DNA of 64,000 nucleotides from an uncultured SAR116 cluster alpha proteobacterium (GTDB taxonomy: Bacteria > Pseudomonadota > Alphaproteobacteria > Puniceispirillales > GCA-002684695), in NCBI GenBank assembly GCA_902612965.1, contig CACMFN010000008.1, positions 25,360 through 89,359 of the forward strand. Reading direction: 5' to 3'. Under the pieces are notes generated by a model. It was not told the origin of the DNA, ran no database searches, and saw only the letters and a list, made by a program, of their open reading frames with translations. Below, in pieces: positions 32,856 to 43,145 of this stretch. Position numbers and translations under genes: made by a program. Position 1 is the first letter of the stretch; the number at the start of each line of letters is the position of its first letter.

Positions 32856-34216
32856 AATATAGCCTTAGGGTTTATTGGTTTAATAAATTTTATATTAATT
32901 TTATATTCTTTACTAATAAAAATTAATAAATGTTCGCATATACTAATGTGGTTATCACAGTTCATATCGTCAAGGTAAAATTTTATTTTTTTAAAATTAA
33001 ATATTTTTAAACTAACAGGTATATATGCTAGTGCTTCAATTGGTATTTTAAATGTTTTTGAAAATATATCTTGCAATAATATAGGGTGTTTTTGTTGAAG
33101 ACACTCAAACTCTATTTCTGGTTTTGAAAAAATTTGCCATCTGTTATCAAATATCATGTTTCCCAAATTAGACATAACTTTCTTTTTTGCGTTATGCTGA
33201 GACCAACGTAAAATAAAAACTCTTTGATATCTGTAAATTATTTTACATCCACCAAGAGTTCTTCCTGGCATTTTTGAAAGTATATTTTTATGTTTAATTA
33301 AATGTTTTAATAGCGAATTCGCATTTTTATTCTTAACAAAATATTTGTGTCCTCCTATAGTTTTTATTATTAACATCAAAACTCTTAAAGCTATGCTCTT
33401 ATTCAAGTTTGATAATGAAGGTACATCAACTACACTGAAGCCTAAATCATGAATTGGGAAATTAGAAGAACATATTTGACTGATTTTTTCATCTATAACA
33501 TTAACTATTTTGCCAATAAAAAATGAGGATAAATAAATGTTTTTAAAAAGTCTTTGCCTGTTTTTTATTTGGCAAAGAGTTTGTCTTATTTTCACTCTAT
33601 CAAATTTTATATCAAAATTTGATGCGTCAACTTCAAATTGAATTGAATATTTTTTACATGTTTTAGTAATTGAATTTTTTGTAAATTGATGAAAAGGTCG
33701 AATAACAGGTGTATCAAACCAATGATTAAAAAACTTAATACCGGATGAACCCCAAAACCCAGTATTTTTAGACATTCTCATAAAAACTGTTTCAACTTGA
33801 TCATTTAAGTGGTGGCCTAAAAATAATAAAGCGTTTTTTGATTTTGCAATTGAGGATAATATTTCTAATCTTTTGAAATGGGCCCATTCTTGTAAGCCAC
33901 TATTTCTGCAATTTTTATCCAATTTAATAATCTCTGCATCTATATTACTCATTTTAAGTCTATCCAGAGTTATATTAGCTTCCTCAAAAGAGGACTTTCT
34001 GAACTGGTGATCTATAATAACAGCATGAACCTTATAACCATTTTTTAATCCAAAACTCTTAAGAAAGTAGGACAATAGCATACTATCTGGACCTCCAGAC
34101 ACACCTACAACTAATTGCTTTGAAAATAATAGTTTACGAGAGCTTAAAAATGAAAAGAGATTATTTATAAATTCATCTTTATCAATTATTTCATCATTAA
34201 GTGAATAATCAATCAC
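32852..34216 (-). CDS. tilS: tRNA(Ile)-lysidine synthetase
   Basis: TilS converts C34 of the CAU anticodon of a minor tRNA-Ile to lysidine, switching decoding to AUA. The PP-loop [16 protein letters not shown] lies near the N-terminus and [15 protein letters not shown] follows. The remainder is Lys/Ile-rich and less conserved. I place the start at the GTG at 34216, which gives an 8-nt GTGATTGA overlap with cpoB like other junctions here; an ATG at 34240 gives a 32-nt overlap and cannot be excluded. A CAU-anticodon tRNA, possibly its substrate, is encoded at 61722-61798. Confidence 0.9.
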   Translation of the reverse strand: MIDYSLNDEIIDKDEFINNLFSFLSSRKLLFSKQLVVGVSGGPDSMLLSYFLKSFGLKNGYKVHAVIIDHQFRKSSFEEANITLDRLKMSNIDAEIIKLDKNCRNSGLQEWAHFKRLEILSSIAKSKNALLFLGHHLNDQVETVFMRMSKNTGFWGSSGIKFFNHWFDTPVIRPFHQFTKNSITKTCKKYSIQFEVDASNFDIKFDRVKIRQTLCQIKNRQRLFKNIYLSSFFIGKIVNVIDEKISQICSSNFPIHDLGFSVVDVPSLSNLNKSIALRVLMLIIKTIGGHKYFVKNKNANSLLKHLIKHKNILSKMPGRTLGGCKIIYRYQRVFILRWSQHNAKKKVMSNLGNMIFDNRWQIFSKPEIEFECLQQKHPILLQDIFSKTFKIPIEALAYIPVSLKIFNFKKIKFYLDDMNCDNHISICEHLLIFISKEYKINIKFIKPINPKAIF

Positions 34217-35300
34217 ATGCCTTATCGGCTTTGAGTTCATTTATTTTCCTAACAAAACGTTCAGGTGGGTCTACAATAAAATTAAGCGAGTTTTCAAAAA
34301 CGGTACAAGCCTGTTCTGGAGGAGCAACATAACTCATTGCTTGAGCTATTCTTAAAGTAGTATCAACCGTCCTTGGATCATCTGGATATTTATCATTAAA
34401 CTCAATATCACTAAATGCTGAGTCTTCATATTTTTTCTGCTTAAACATTACACCACCATACCAATAGTGAGCATCTCTGTTTTTTTCATGATTAGGATGA
34501 AGCGCCATAAATTCTTTTAGGGCTATTTCTGCTTCATCATATTTTCTCTTTAAAGCTAAATCTAGAGAAAATTTGAACTGCTCTTCAGGAGCTAAGTCAG
34601 GCAAAATTGTATTTAAAGCGATTTCATTCTCATCCTCGTTAACTGATAATACACCAAGAGTTCCATTTTCATTTTGACTTATTTCTACTTCACCAACTAA
34701 TTGAGTTGATCCAGTTGACGGTATTTCTTCGGCATTATTAAGATTTTCGCTTGTAAAACCAGAATTATTATTGATGGAAATATTTTCTTGAATTTGGTTT
34801 GGAGCAATCGTATCAGAATTCAGCAATGACTCCATTCTCATTATTCTGATTTCAGATTTACCAATTAAATCTAGAGTAGAATTGAACCTTGAATCAATAA
34901 TCCTTATTTTATCTTTCAAAATTAATATTTCCTGACTCAAAGCATCATTATTTACATTAGAAGATGTGTTTTGAATATTATCCAGATTTTGATTTTTAAG
35001 TTTTGAATTGATTTTGTCTACCTCTTGTTTCAACAAAGATAAATCAACTTCTACTATTCCTCTTAGTTCCTTAACCGCATTTTCCAAAGCGTCAATTCTT
35101 TTTTGTTGACCAGAACTTATTACTGAAGCACCCTCACCACCATTATTGTAAACATACTTTTCTAAGTCAGCTAACTGCTTACTTAATTGCTGAAATCTTC
35201 CAGAAATACTATCAATATTAGTCTGAGCAAAAGCTGGGCAATTTAAGGATAAAATTATGCCAAAGAAAAATATTGCATATGAAAAAAAAATTTTTAACAT
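34209..35300 (-). CDS. cpoB: Tol-Pal system periplasmic protein CpoB (YbgF)
   Basis: CpoB is a periplasmic protein that coordinates outer-membrane constriction with peptidoglycan synthesis. It has a signal peptide (about 1-26, ending AFA-QTN), an N-terminal coiled coil (about 28-150), an acidic linker, and C-terminal TPR-type repeats containing YDEAEIALKEFMALHPNHE and HYWYGGVMFKQKKY. I use the ATG at 35300; a GTG two codons upstream is also in frame. It follows pal, from which a terminator at 35348-35377 separates it. Confidence 0.9.
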   Translation of the reverse strand: MLKIFFSYAIFFFGIILSLNCPAFAQTNIDSISGRFQQLSKQLADLEKYVYNNGGEGASVISSGQQKRIDALENAVKELRGIVEVDLSLLKQEVDKINSKLKNQNLDNIQNTSSNVNNDALSQEILILKDKIRIIDSRFNSTLDLIGKSEIRIMRMESLLNSDTIAPNQIQENISINNNSGFTSENLNNAEEIPSTGSTQLVGEVEISQNENGTLGVLSVNEDENEIALNTILPDLAPEEQFKFSLDLALKRKYDEAEIALKEFMALHPNHEKNRDAHYWYGGVMFKQKKYEDSAFSDIEFNDKYPDDPRTVDTTLRIAQAMSYVAPPEQACTVFENSLNFIVDPPERFVRKINELKADKACD

Positions 35301-35347
35301 TACCACACCAATTATAATTTTAATCTAATTTATATTTTTAAATAGGC

Positions 35348-35377
35348 AAAAAAAAGGCACCTTATAGGCGCCTTTTA
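35348..35377 (-). terminator. Intrinsic terminator downstream of pal
   Basis: Read on the minus strand, AAAAGGCGCCT and AGGTGCCTTTT pair over 11 positions (one G-T) around an ATA loop and run into eight consecutive T residues. This is a classical Rho-independent terminator, placed about 20 nt after the pal stop codon and before cpoB. Confidence 0.88.
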
Positions 35378-35394
35378 AAATATATTATTATAGA

Positions 35395-35970
35395 TTAATC
35401 TATTGTAGTTACAGAACGCCTATTCATTGACCATGCAGCTTTATTAGAACCTAATACCTGAGGTCTTTCTTTTCCATAACTAACTACAGAAATTCTTTCA
35501 CTGTTAATACCAACTGATATCAAATAATCTTTAACAGCTGAAGCTCTTTTCTCACCAAGTGCTAAGTTGTACTCTCTAGTACCCCTTTCATCACAATGAC
35601 CCTCAATTGTTACTTTAAGTGATGGATTTTGATTCAAAAATTTGGCTTGATTGTCAAGAACTGACCTGTCGTCGTCATCTAATTCAGAACTATCATATCC
35701 AAATAATACTCTATCACCTACTTTTATTAAAGCAGTTTTTGGGTCTGTGTCATAAGAATATGTAGTTGTGCTATCAGAAGATGATCCTGATGCTCCACTA
35801 CTTGAGGTTGAAGAGCTACTACTGGAACTTGAGTCAGAACTTCCACTAGAAGCAGTACTTGTTGTAGCAGATGATCCAGAAACACCTGAGGCAATAGCGT
35901 CTATCTCAGAAGCAGTTTCACAAGCAGTTAACAAGGCCGCTCCTGCAGCAAGTAATAAAAATCTTTTCAT
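35395..35970 (-). CDS. pal: Peptidoglycan-associated lipoprotein Pal
   Basis: Pal is the outer-membrane lipoprotein that anchors the membrane to peptidoglycan and partners TolB. The signal peptide ends in lipobox LTAC (Cys17). The C-terminal OmpA-like domain (about 85-191) carries VLFGYDSSELDDDD, the GHCDERGTREYNLALGEKRA peptidoglycan-binding stretch, and the terminal RRSV motif. Between them lies an unusual low-complexity Ser/Gly/Thr linker (about residues 28-70). The start has an excellent ribosome site (GAGGGGAC). It appears monocistronic: a promoter at 36001-36029 and the terminator at 35348-35377 flank it. Confidence 0.96.
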   Translation of the reverse strand: MKRFLLLAAGAALLTACETASEIDAIASGVSGSSATTSTASSGSSDSSSSSSSSTSSSGASGSSSDSTTTYSYDTDPKTALIKVGDRVLFGYDSSELDDDDRSVLDNQAKFLNQNPSLKVTIEGHCDERGTREYNLALGEKRASAVKDYLISVGINSERISVVSYGKERPQVLGSNKAAWSMNRRSVTTID

Positions 35971-36000
35971 GAGGTCCCCTCGCTTACTTATATTAAATGT

Positions 36001-36029
36001 ATAATACTCAATTCATTAAGTTGTCGCAA
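36001..36029 (-). promoter_or_regulatory. Probable sigma-70 promoter of pal
   Basis: On the minus strand TTGCGA (36024-36029) and TATTAT (36001-36006) are separated by exactly 17 nt, matching 4/6 and 5/6 of the sigma-70 consensus. It lies about 31 nt upstream of the pal ATG, leaving a short leader that carries a strong ribosome site. The assignment is by consensus only. Confidence 0.6.
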
Positions 36030-36090
36030 GTTAATAAATTTTATAATAATTATCAAGTATATAAACTCTCATTTTGGTATTTTTTTATAA

Positions 36091-37410
36091 TTATGGTATT
36101 AATGGTGACCAAGCCGGATCGGATGCGTCACTGGGTGTAATAATTTCTCTTTCATTATATCCAGTAATGTCAACTCTAAATAATCTCACCTTACCACCTT
36201 TTCCCTCAGCATCACTTTTTTCTTGTTTAAAGTACATTAAAACTCTTCCATTTGGTGCCCATGTTGGCGCCTCAACTAAATACCCCTTTGCAATTAATCT
36301 TTCTCCGCTTCCATCTGGCCTCATTACTCCAATATAAAATTGACCTTCATACATTTTTGTAAAAGCTATCAAATCACCTCGAGGCGACCAAACTGGAGTT
36401 GCGTATCGGCCTTTTTTAAATGAAATTCTTTTTTGTTTACTTCCATCTAAATTCATTACATAAAGTTGTTGAGATCCACCTCTATCAGAATTAAAGACAA
36501 TTTTTTGTCCATCAGGTGAAAATGTTGGTGAAGTATCAATAGATGGACTATTAGTTAATTGCATAACTTCCTGAGTTAATAAATTCATTATAAAAATGTC
36601 GGTGAGGCCTCCGTCAGCCAAGCTCATTATTATTGATTTACCATCAGGACTAAAACGTGGAGCAAAAGTCATACCAGGGAACGTGCCTAGTAACTCTTGT
36701 CTGTTAGTTTCAAGGTTTAAAACGTAAACTCTAGGCTCTTTTTGATAATAAGCAAGATAAGCAACCTCTTGAGAAGTTGGAGAAAAGCGTGGAGTTAGTA
36801 CCAAATATGAACCATCAGTTAAATATTGATGGTTATGACCATCTTGATCCATAATTGCTAACCTTTTAACCCTAGCATTTAGAGGTCCGCTCTCGGAAAT
36901 ATAGACAATTCTTGTATCAAAGTACCCTTCTTCACCAGTTAATCTTTTATAAATTTCATCAGCTGCAATGTGAGAAATTCTTCTCCAGTACTTACTATCA
37001 ACCGATAATTTCAAACCTGTAAGGTCTTGTTCTGTCACGACATCCCAAAGTCTAAATTCAACTTCTACAATTCCTGAACTGTCTAAACTTACTGAACCTG
37101 TAATAAGTGCTTTTGCACCTAGTGGATCCCAGTTATTAAAAACAGGCCTAACACTTGGTGATATTGGTTTCTCAATATATGCCTGCTTATCAATGACATT
37201 GAACAAGCCTGTTGAAACTAAATCATTGGATATAACTCTTAGAATATTTTCACCTAAATCCCCAACATCTCCTTTTGAAACAAAGCTCTGCAAAGCAATT
37301 GGTAAAGACTCTATATTACCTTCAGTAATATCTACAACTAAATTCTGTGAAAATGAAATAGATGGGAATATAGAAATTATAAATAAAAAGAATTTAAAAA
37401 ATCTTATCAT
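36091..37410 (-). CDS. tolB: Tol-Pal system periplasmic protein TolB
   Basis: TolB is a periplasmic protein that binds Pal and TolA in outer-membrane constriction. It has a signal peptide (about 1-22, [20 protein letters not shown]), an N-terminal alpha/beta domain and a six-bladed propeller of WD40-like/PD40 repeats ([41 protein letters not shown]). The ATG at 37410 gives a good signal peptide; the longer frame adds 15 residues that overlap tolA. The gap to tolA is 13 nt. Length is 439 aa. Confidence 0.95.
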   Translation of the reverse strand: MIRFFKFFLFIISIFPSISFSQNLVVDITEGNIESLPIALQSFVSKGDVGDLGENILRVISNDLVSTGLFNVIDKQAYIEKPISPSVRPVFNNWDPLGAKALITGSVSLDSSGIVEVEFRLWDVVTEQDLTGLKLSVDSKYWRRISHIAADEIYKRLTGEEGYFDTRIVYISESGPLNARVKRLAIMDQDGHNHQYLTDGSYLVLTPRFSPTSQEVAYLAYYQKEPRVYVLNLETNRQELLGTFPGMTFAPRFSPDGKSIIMSLADGGLTDIFIMNLLTQEVMQLTNSPSIDTSPTFSPDGQKIVFNSDRGGSQQLYVMNLDGSKQKRISFKKGRYATPVWSPRGDLIAFTKMYEGQFYIGVMRPDGSGERLIAKGYLVEAPTWAPNGRVLMYFKQEKSDAEGKGGKVRLFRVDITGYNEREIITPSDASDPAWSPLIP

Positions 37411-37423
37411 AAAAAAACCTATT

Positions 37424-38494
37424 TTAGTAACCACCAAACATAGTAGCTGGATCAAATCTGAAAGTTAATGTTCTCCATTCTTTAAATTTACTTACAGGTA
37501 AAGGCATTGGCTCTGCGTCTTTGACAGCTCTAATTGCTGCATTTGCTGCAGCCTTATAAAAAGAATTATTTGAATTCATGCCTCTATTGACCCATTCAGC
37601 TTTAAGAACATAACCTTCTTTATTAAATTCCATAAATATGTCAACAATAAGGTTTTCAGCACCAGCTGCTCCAATAGGAGGTGTCCAAAAATTTGATATA
37701 TGTTTTTTTAACATATCAATTTCACTAATACCTATTGGTTTTATAAGATTTTTTGGCTTTGAGCTAATCGCATTAGCAACTAAGTTTTTCATTGATTCTA
37801 ATTCGTCTTTTCTTTTTTTCTTTGCAGCTACTTCTTTTTTATTTTTATCATTTTCTGCAATTTGTTTTAGCTTTTGGGTTTCCTTTACTTTTTCTAAAGT
37901 CTTTAGAACCGAAGTAAGTGCATTAGGATTTGTTTTATTTTTTTTGATTTTTTCTTTTTGGATTTGTGGCTTCATTATGGGTTTTTGAATATTTATAATC
38001 TGTTTATTGCTTTCTGGTTTTTGGATTGGTTGATCTTGTTTAGTAATTGTTTTTGGTTTTTGGATTGGTGAAATTGGAATACTTGGCTTCTTGCTTGGTG
38101 AAATTGGAATACTTGGCTTCTTGCTTGGTGAAATTAGTATATCTGATTTCTGACTTGGCGGATTTATTTCTTCACTTTGCCTTGAAGGAGTAATTTGTTT
38201 TTTAGGTTCATCAACAGTAATTTCATCTTGTTTTTCTACATTTTCTTTAATTTCAATGTTTTTTTCTGGGTTGATTTTAACAGCAAGATCCAAATTTGTT
38301 TCTTCAACTACTTTTAGCAATTCAAATGAGATTACTGTTAAATCTGGAGGCAGTTTTCTTCCAAAATTTGGAAGGCCATAAACAGCAATACCAATAATAA
38401 TTATATGCGTTAAAAAAGAAACCATACTAGCAGGCCTTATTAATGACTCACTTCTATGGATTAAATTTTGATAATTTATTGTATCAGCTATCAT
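37424..38494 (-). CDS. tolA: Tol-Pal system protein TolA
   Basis: TolA links the inner-membrane TolQR motor with TolB and Pal. The 356-aa protein has one membrane span (about 21-40), a long Pro/Lys/Glu-rich periplasmic region (about 60-245) and a C-terminal TonB/TolA-like domain (about 255-356; [29 protein letters not shown]). The proline-rich part contains tandem [10 protein letters not shown] units encoded by an exact 30-bp DNA repeat. The start overlaps the end of tolR by 11 nt. Sequence is poorly conserved in the middle, so assignment rests on the ends and the operon. Confidence 0.92.
   Translation of the reverse strand: MIADTINYQNLIHRSESLIRPASMVSFLTHIIIIGIAVYGLPNFGRKLPPDLTVISFELLKVVEETNLDLAVKINPEKNIEIKENVEKQDEITVDEPKKQITPSRQSEEINPPSQKSDILISPSKKPSIPISPSKKPSIPISPIQKPKTITKQDQPIQKPESNKQIINIQKPIMKPQIQKEKIKKNKTNPNALTSVLKTLEKVKETQKLKQIAENDKNKKEVAAKKKRKDELESMKNLVANAISSKPKNLIKPIGISEIDMLKKHISNFWTPPIGAAGAENLIVDIFMEFNKEGYVLKAEWVNRGMNSNNSFYKAAANAAIRAVKDAEPMPLPVSKFKEWRTLTFRFDPATMFGGY
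38071..38160 (-). repeat. 30-bp tandem repeat inside tolA
   Basis: Bases 38071-38100 are repeated exactly at 38101-38130, and a diverged third copy follows at 38131-38160. The unit encodes [14 protein letters not shown] decapeptides in the proline-rich spacer of TolA. Because the unit length is a multiple of three, changes in copy number would stay in frame. Confidence 0.9.
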
Positions 38495-38909
38495 CTGGTA
38501 ATTTTGCTACCAAAGCCACTTTCTCATATCCAGCAGACTGAATTAGGCCCATCAAAGATATAACCTCTCCATACGGCAGAAGGTTATCTCCTCTAACAAA
38601 TATTCGTGTTTTGAAATTAACTTTTGAAATTGCTTTAAGTCTTGAAATAACATCTTCGTAATCAACAATTGCATCTTGGATGTAAATATCACGATTTTTT
38701 TTCATTGTTATTATCAAAGGATCTGCATCAGAATTTAGCTGATTTGCTTTAGTTTTTGGAAGGTCTACTTGCACCCCAACTGTCAACATTGGAGCAGTAA
38801 TCATAAAAACTATCAAAAGAACTAACATTACATCAACTAAAGGAGTAACATTAATATTACTCATTGGCTTCTTTGTTCTATATTTAATCTTCTTCAAATT
38901 TGAATACAT
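38484..38909 (-). CDS. tolR: Tol-Pal motor protein TolR (ExbD family)
   Basis: TolR is the inner-membrane partner of TolQ in the proton-driven Tol motor. It has a single N-terminal span with the conserved Asp in INVTPLVDVMLVLLIVFM, followed by a periplasmic domain of about 90 residues. Length (141 aa) is typical. The start immediately follows the TolQ stop and the end overlaps tolA. Placement between tolQ and tolA separates it from ExbD. Confidence 0.95.
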   Translation of the reverse strand: MYSNLKKIKYRTKKPMSNINVTPLVDVMLVLLIVFMITAPMLTVGVQVDLPKTKANQLNSDADPLIITMKKNRDIYIQDAIVDYEDVISRLKAISKVNFKTRIFVRGDNLLPYGEVISLMGLIQSAGYEKVALVAKLPDDS

Positions 38910-39644
38910 CTAACTATCTTCATCAAGACGTCTAGATATAATAGCCATAAACTCAGCTGAAAAATTTTCCAATCTTAAAGAAACTTTTTCTATATCATTG
39001 GAAAATTTATTGTAAGCTGCAACTGCAGGGATAGCTGCTAAAAGTCCCAATGCAGTTGCAAATAGTGCCTCTGCAATACCTGGCGCAACAACTGCTAAAG
39101 ATGTGTTTTTGGAAGCTGCAATTGCCGAGAATGAGTTCATTATTCCCCATACTGTTCCAAATAAACCTATAAATGGGGCAACCGAACCAATAGAAGCTAA
39201 AAAAGTCATACCCCTTTCTAATCTGCCTATTTCTCTTGTTATTGCTACACTCATACCTCTTTCAATTCTTTGAGAAAGTGAGGCTTTGAAGATATCACCT
39301 TTAGATACTAAACCTGACGTATTAGCTCTTCGCCACTCTTGCATTGCAGAAGAAAAAACTCTGGAGATTGCACCTTGTTGTTTTTCATTGTTTTCATTTG
39401 ACATTTCATCGTAAATATCATCCAAAGAAGTACCTGACCAAAACTCGTTCTCAAATGTATTGGCAAGTTTGATCTCTTTACGTGATAAGAATATTTTTTC
39501 AATAATTATTGTCCAACACCATATTGAGGCCAATAACAAAATCAACATAACTAATTTCACAACAATATCCGCTTGAAGGAATAATCCCCATAAAGATATG
39601 TCTGAAGAGTTATGCAGAACCTCTTTAACTATCTCTTGTTCCAT
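38910..39644 (-). CDS. tolQ: Tol-Pal motor protein TolQ
   Basis: TolQ is the proton channel subunit of the Tol-Pal motor. It has three membrane spans (about 27-47, 138-160 and 175-200). The MotA/TolQ/ExbB region contains [20 protein letters not shown] and [20 protein letters not shown], with the conserved Thr residues of the proton path. The 244-aa length is standard. It is the first of four consecutive genes tolQ-tolR-tolA-tolB, preceded by ybgC 43 nt upstream. Confidence 0.95.
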   Translation of the reverse strand: MEQEIVKEVLHNSSDISLWGLFLQADIVVKLVMLILLLASIWCWTIIIEKIFLSRKEIKLANTFENEFWSGTSLDDIYDEMSNENNEKQQGAISRVFSSAMQEWRRANTSGLVSKGDIFKASLSQRIERGMSVAITREIGRLERGMTFLASIGSVAPFIGLFGTVWGIMNSFSAIAASKNTSLAVVAPGIAEALFATALGLLAAIPAVAAYNKFSNDIEKVSLRLENFSAEFMAIISRRLDEDS

Positions 39645-39687
39645 TGATAATTAACTCCTGATTTTTTTATATATGTGAATTGAGTCA

Positions 39688-40125
39688 TTAGTTAGGCAAA
39701 TTTGTTTTCAAAACATAAGAAAATTTTTCTGGAAGTTTAATGACTTTCATATTTTCATTTACAAAACACAACTGAACATCAGCTGATGCTAACTTTTTAT
39801 TATTTTCTTCATTAAATATAACTTGTTGCAGGCAAATAGAAGCGTTTTTTAACTCAATTAAATTTGTTTTTACAAAAATACAATCACCTAATGAACAAGG
39901 TGAGTACCAACTAATATTGATATTTTTCACAACTATGCTTTGATTTAATTTTAAAAATTTTTCTGCTGGAAAACCTAATAATCTGATTAGACTTGACCTA
40001 GCCCTCTCTATAAAATTCAAATATTTAGTGTGATAAACTATTCCACCGATATCAGTATCTTCATAATGTATTCTTAAAGAATAAATGTGAGAATTATCTA
40101 AAATTTGACCATCTAAAAATTTCAT
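39688..40125 (-). CDS. ybgC: Tol-Pal-associated acyl-CoA thioesterase YbgC
   Basis: YbgC is a cytoplasmic hotdog-fold thioesterase linked to the Tol operon. The characteristic motif YEDTDIGGIVYHTKYLNFIE, containing the catalytic Asp and the hinge, is at residues 21-40. The second half (SCLGDCIFVKTNLIEL-like beta strands) fits the hotdog sheet. Length 145 aa is normal. Its ATG shares one base with the ruvB stop (TAATG), so it is coupled to the ruv genes upstream and to tolQ downstream, as in E. coli and alphaproteobacteria. Confidence 0.93.
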   Translation of the reverse strand: MKFLDGQILDNSHIYSLRIHYEDTDIGGIVYHTKYLNFIERARSSLIRLLGFPAEKFLKLNQSIVVKNINISWYSPCSLGDCIFVKTNLIELKNASICLQQVIFNEENNKKLASADVQLCFVNENMKVIKLPEKFSYVLKTNLPN

Positions 40126-41153
40126 TAATTTGACTTTTTGTCATTATTTTCATCAAACACAAAACTATTTTTAGGTATATCTAAACCCAAGTAATTCCAT
40201 CCATTAATGGTTAATATTCTACCCCTTTGCGTCCTATCAACAAGATTTAATTTAATTAAATATGGTTCAATAACCTCCTCAACAACATCTTTTTGCTCTG
40301 ATAAACTTGCTGACAAAGTCTCAACTCCAACCGGACCACCATTATATTTTTCAGCAAGTATTTGAAGATAATTCCTATCTATTAAATCAAGTCCATAATC
40401 ATCTATATTCAACTTCGACAAAGCTTTGTCAGCCTCTATCTTATCAATATTATTTTTTTCATTTACTAAAGCAAAGTCTCTAACACGACTTAAAAGTCTA
40501 CCTGCAATTCTTGGAGTGCCTCTGGATCTTTTTGCAATTTCATTAGCACCATCAATATCCAAATTTATATTATTTTTTTTTGAGGCTTTAACTAGTATAT
40601 CTTCCAACTCATTAATTGTATAAAAACTCATTCTAAGATGAATGCCAAATCTATCTCTAAGGGGTGTAGTTAAAAGTCCAGATCTTGTCGTAGCACCAAC
40701 TAGTGTAAAATGAGGAAGATCAATTCTCACCGATCTAGCAGATGGACCCTCACCAATTATTAAATCCAATTGAAAGTCTTCCATCGCTGGGTATAGAACT
40801 TCTTCAACTACTGAGTTAAGTCTATGAATTTCATCAATAAAAAGAACATCCCTTTCATTTAAATTTGTCAATATAGCGGCCAAATCACCTGCTTTTGTTA
40901 TTACAGGTCCGGATGTGGCCCGAAAACCAACTCCTAATTCATTGGCAATAATTTGAGACAAAGTTGTTTTTCCTAATCCTGGAGGTCCTACCAGTAAAGT
41001 ATGATCCATTGCAACTTGTCTTTTGTCAGCTGACTGGATAAAAGTTTTTAAATTATTCTTACTCTCACTTTGGCCAATAAAGTCATTTAAGTTTTGAGGC
41101 CTTAAAGTCTCATTATTAATTTTATTATTTTGATGCTCTTGATCATCTTTCAT
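40125..41153 (-). CDS. ruvB: Holliday junction branch-migration helicase RuvB
   Basis: RuvB is the AAA+ motor that, with RuvA, drives branch migration of Holliday junctions. It has [12 protein letters not shown], Walker [14 protein letters not shown], Walker [11 protein letters not shown], sensor [18 protein letters not shown] and a winged-helix C-terminal domain ([16 protein letters not shown]). Length 342 aa is complete. It overlaps ruvA by 4 nt (ATGA). Confidence 0.96.
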   Translation of the reverse strand: MKDDQEHQNNKINNETLRPQNLNDFIGQSESKNNLKTFIQSADKRQVAMDHTLLVGPPGLGKTTLSQIIANELGVGFRATSGPVITKAGDLAAILTNLNERDVLFIDEIHRLNSVVEEVLYPAMEDFQLDLIIGEGPSARSVRIDLPHFTLVGATTRSGLLTTPLRDRFGIHLRMSFYTINELEDILVKASKKNNINLDIDGANEIAKRSRGTPRIAGRLLSRVRDFALVNEKNNIDKIEADKALSKLNIDDYGLDLIDRNYLQILAEKYNGGPVGVETLSASLSEQKDVVEEVIEPYLIKLNLVDRTQRGRILTINGWNYLGLDIPKNSFVFDENNDKKSN

Positions 41154-41764
41154 GACTTATTTCCAAGTTTTTTTAAACTTTTTGATATTAATTCTGAAAG
41201 GTTAATATTCTCTTCTGCATCTTCATAAACTTTTACAACAATATTTTTTATATTATTTTTATTGTATCCTAAGTTAGATAACGCTGAAACAGCATCCTCA
41301 ACTAATCCTTTTTCCTTATTATTTGGATCTACATAATTTGAAAAAAGAGGATCAAGTTGGCTTTCAGGTATTTTATCTTTTAACTCGTTTATTATTCTTC
41401 CCGCAATTTTAGGACCTACACCTTCAGCTTTAGTGACTGTTGATTTTTCAGAATTTGAAATAGCATAACCTAACTCATCAATAGTTATAGAAGATAAAAT
41501 TGCAATTGCAGCTTTTGCACCTACACCTTGAACAGAAATTAATAAATTAAACCATTTTTTCTCTAAAGAGTCTGAAAAACCAAACAAGGATTGACTGTCC
41601 TCACGAACTATGAACTCTGTCAAAATTGTTATAGTTTCATTTGAATTTTTTAGTTCTAATAAAGTTTGTAAAGAGCAAAATACTTGATACCCTACACCAT
41701 TTACGTCAACAATGAGTGATTTCTCATCACTACTAATTATTTTTCCTGTAAGTTGAGAAATCAT
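41150..41764 (-). CDS. ruvA: Holliday junction DNA-binding protein RuvA
   Basis: RuvA binds four-way junctions and loads RuvB. The OB-fold N-terminal domain ([26 protein letters not shown]), the helix-hairpin-helix motifs ([29 protein letters not shown]) and the small C-terminal RuvB-binding domain (about 155-204, [16 protein letters not shown]) are all present. Length 204 aa is typical. It lies 9 nt downstream of ruvC. Confidence 0.95.
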   Translation of the reverse strand: MISQLTGKIISSDEKSLIVDVNGVGYQVFCSLQTLLELKNSNETITILTEFIVREDSQSLFGFSDSLEKKWFNLLISVQGVGAKAAIAILSSITIDELGYAISNSEKSTVTKAEGVGPKIAGRIINELKDKIPESQLDPLFSNYVDPNNKEKGLVEDAVSALSNLGYNKNNIKNIVVKVYEDAEENINLSELISKSLKKLGNKS

Positions 41765-41773
41765 GTATAAGTT

Positions 41774-42355
41774 TTAACCTTTATCTAATGCTTTTCTAAT
41801 AGCATTATTTAATTTATGATTTGAATATTTTTTTTTGTCATAGTTTAATTTTAATGAATTTAAGCTCTCATTTGGAGTATTGTACCCGGCAATTGCGATA
41901 GCTAAAGCATCTGCTGCGTCAGATTGAACTACTATTTTTCCTAGCAGTTTTTCTATCATATACTTAATCTGATCTTTATCTGCAGCACCAGTTCCCGTTA
42001 TTGCTTTCTTTATATATCTTGCTGCAAGTTCTTTTATTATAATTTTTTTTTGTGAAACTAATGAATTTAGAGCAACCCCCCTTGCCATCCCAAGCTTTAA
42101 AGCTGACTCCCCACTGTTACTAACAAAAATCTTTTCTATGACAGCAATGTCAGGCTTATAATTTTTAATTATTTCATCTAAACTATTGGCAATATAATTT
42201 AATCTCAATGCGTCACTTCCATTATGTTCAGTATTTATCACCCCATGACATAAATGAAGTATATTATTCTCTTTAACACGAATAACTCCCCATCCTGTAT
42301 TTCTTATACCAGGATCTATCCCAATTACTACGCAGTCTCTATTTAAGTTATTCAT
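41774..42355 (-). CDS. ruvC: Holliday junction resolvase RuvC
   Basis: RuvC is the endonuclease that cleaves Holliday junctions after RuvAB branch migration. The RNase H-fold acidic residues are visible in GIDPGIRNTGWGV (Asp), AVIEKIFV (Glu) and QSDAADALAIAIAGY (paired Asp). Length is 193 aa, slightly longer than E. coli RuvC through a basic C-terminal tail. It forms the order yebC-ruvC-ruvA-ruvB-ybgC, conserved in many proteobacteria. Confidence 0.95.
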   Translation of the reverse strand: MNNLNRDCVVIGIDPGIRNTGWGVIRVKENNILHLCHGVINTEHNGSDALRLNYIANSLDEIIKNYKPDIAVIEKIFVSNSGESALKLGMARGVALNSLVSQKKIIIKELAARYIKKAITGTGAADKDQIKYMIEKLLGKIVVQSDAADALAIAIAGYNTPNESLNSLKLNYDKKKYSNHKLNNAIRKALDKG

Positions 42356-42373
42356 TTATAAAAATTAGAAAAA

Positions 42374-43117
42374 TCATTCTTCTAATATTTGTAATGATTT
42401 TTCATCAAACTCAAAATTATAAAATACATTTTGAACGTCTTCACAATCATCTAAACCATTGATAAGTTTGAAAATTGTTTGAATTGAATTTTCATTTAAA
42501 TCCACATGTTCTTTTGATTTCCAAATAATATTTGCCTCTTCTGGATCACCAAATTGATCTGAAAATTTTTCTCTAATATCATTAAAACTTTCTAAATTAG
42601 TAATAATTTCATAAAACTCTCCACTTTCAATAATGTCTTTTGTATCAGTTTCTATTGAGAAATCTAACAACTCTTCAAAATCATTTGAGTTCGAAGGGTA
42701 AATTATTGAACCAATTCTATCAAAAAGATATGATACGCAACCATTCTCCCCTAAATTTCCATTAAATTTATTAAATACTGTTCGAACTTCAGATGCTGTT
42801 CTATTTTTATTGTCAGTTAATGCTTCTACAATAATTGCTACTCCATCAGGACCAAAGCCCTCATATCTAATTTCAGAATAGTCACTTAAATCGCCCATTT
42901 CTGCCTTTTTAAGTACCTTTTCAATATTATCTTTAGGCATGTTTGCAGCCTTACAAGCTGCAATAGCAGCTCTCAAGCGTGGATTTGCTTCCGGGTCAAC
43001 TCCTTGTTTAACTGCAACTGAAAGTTCTTTTCCTAAACGAGTAAAAATTTTAGCTCTTTTTGCATCTTGAGCGCCTTTTCTGTGCATAATATTTTTGAAT
43101 TTAGAATGACCAGCCAT
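42374..43117 (-). CDS. yebC: YebC/TACO1 family protein
   Basis: YebC-family proteins act on gene expression; recent family knowledge links them to translation of difficult peptide stretches, and older work to DNA binding. The N-terminal signature MAGHSKFKNIMHRKGAQDAK is clear and the three-domain architecture is retained (LTDNKNRTASEVRTVFNKF in the middle). I use the ATG at 43117 rather than the TTG at 43138 because the family begins MAGHSK and GGGG lies upstream. Length is 247 aa. It heads the yebC-ruvCAB group. Confidence 0.95.
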   Translation of the reverse strand: MAGHSKFKNIMHRKGAQDAKRAKIFTRLGKELSVAVKQGVDPEANPRLRAAIAACKAANMPKDNIEKVLKKAEMGDLSDYSEIRYEGFGPDGVAIIVEALTDNKNRTASEVRTVFNKFNGNLGENGCVSYLFDRIGSIIYPSNSNDFEELLDFSIETDTKDIIESGEFYEIITNLESFNDIREKFSDQFGDPEEANIIWKSKEHVDLNENSIQTIFKLINGLDDCEDVQNVFYNFEFDEKSLQILEE

Positions 43118-43145
43118 AAATATCCCCAATTTTAACAATATTTAA

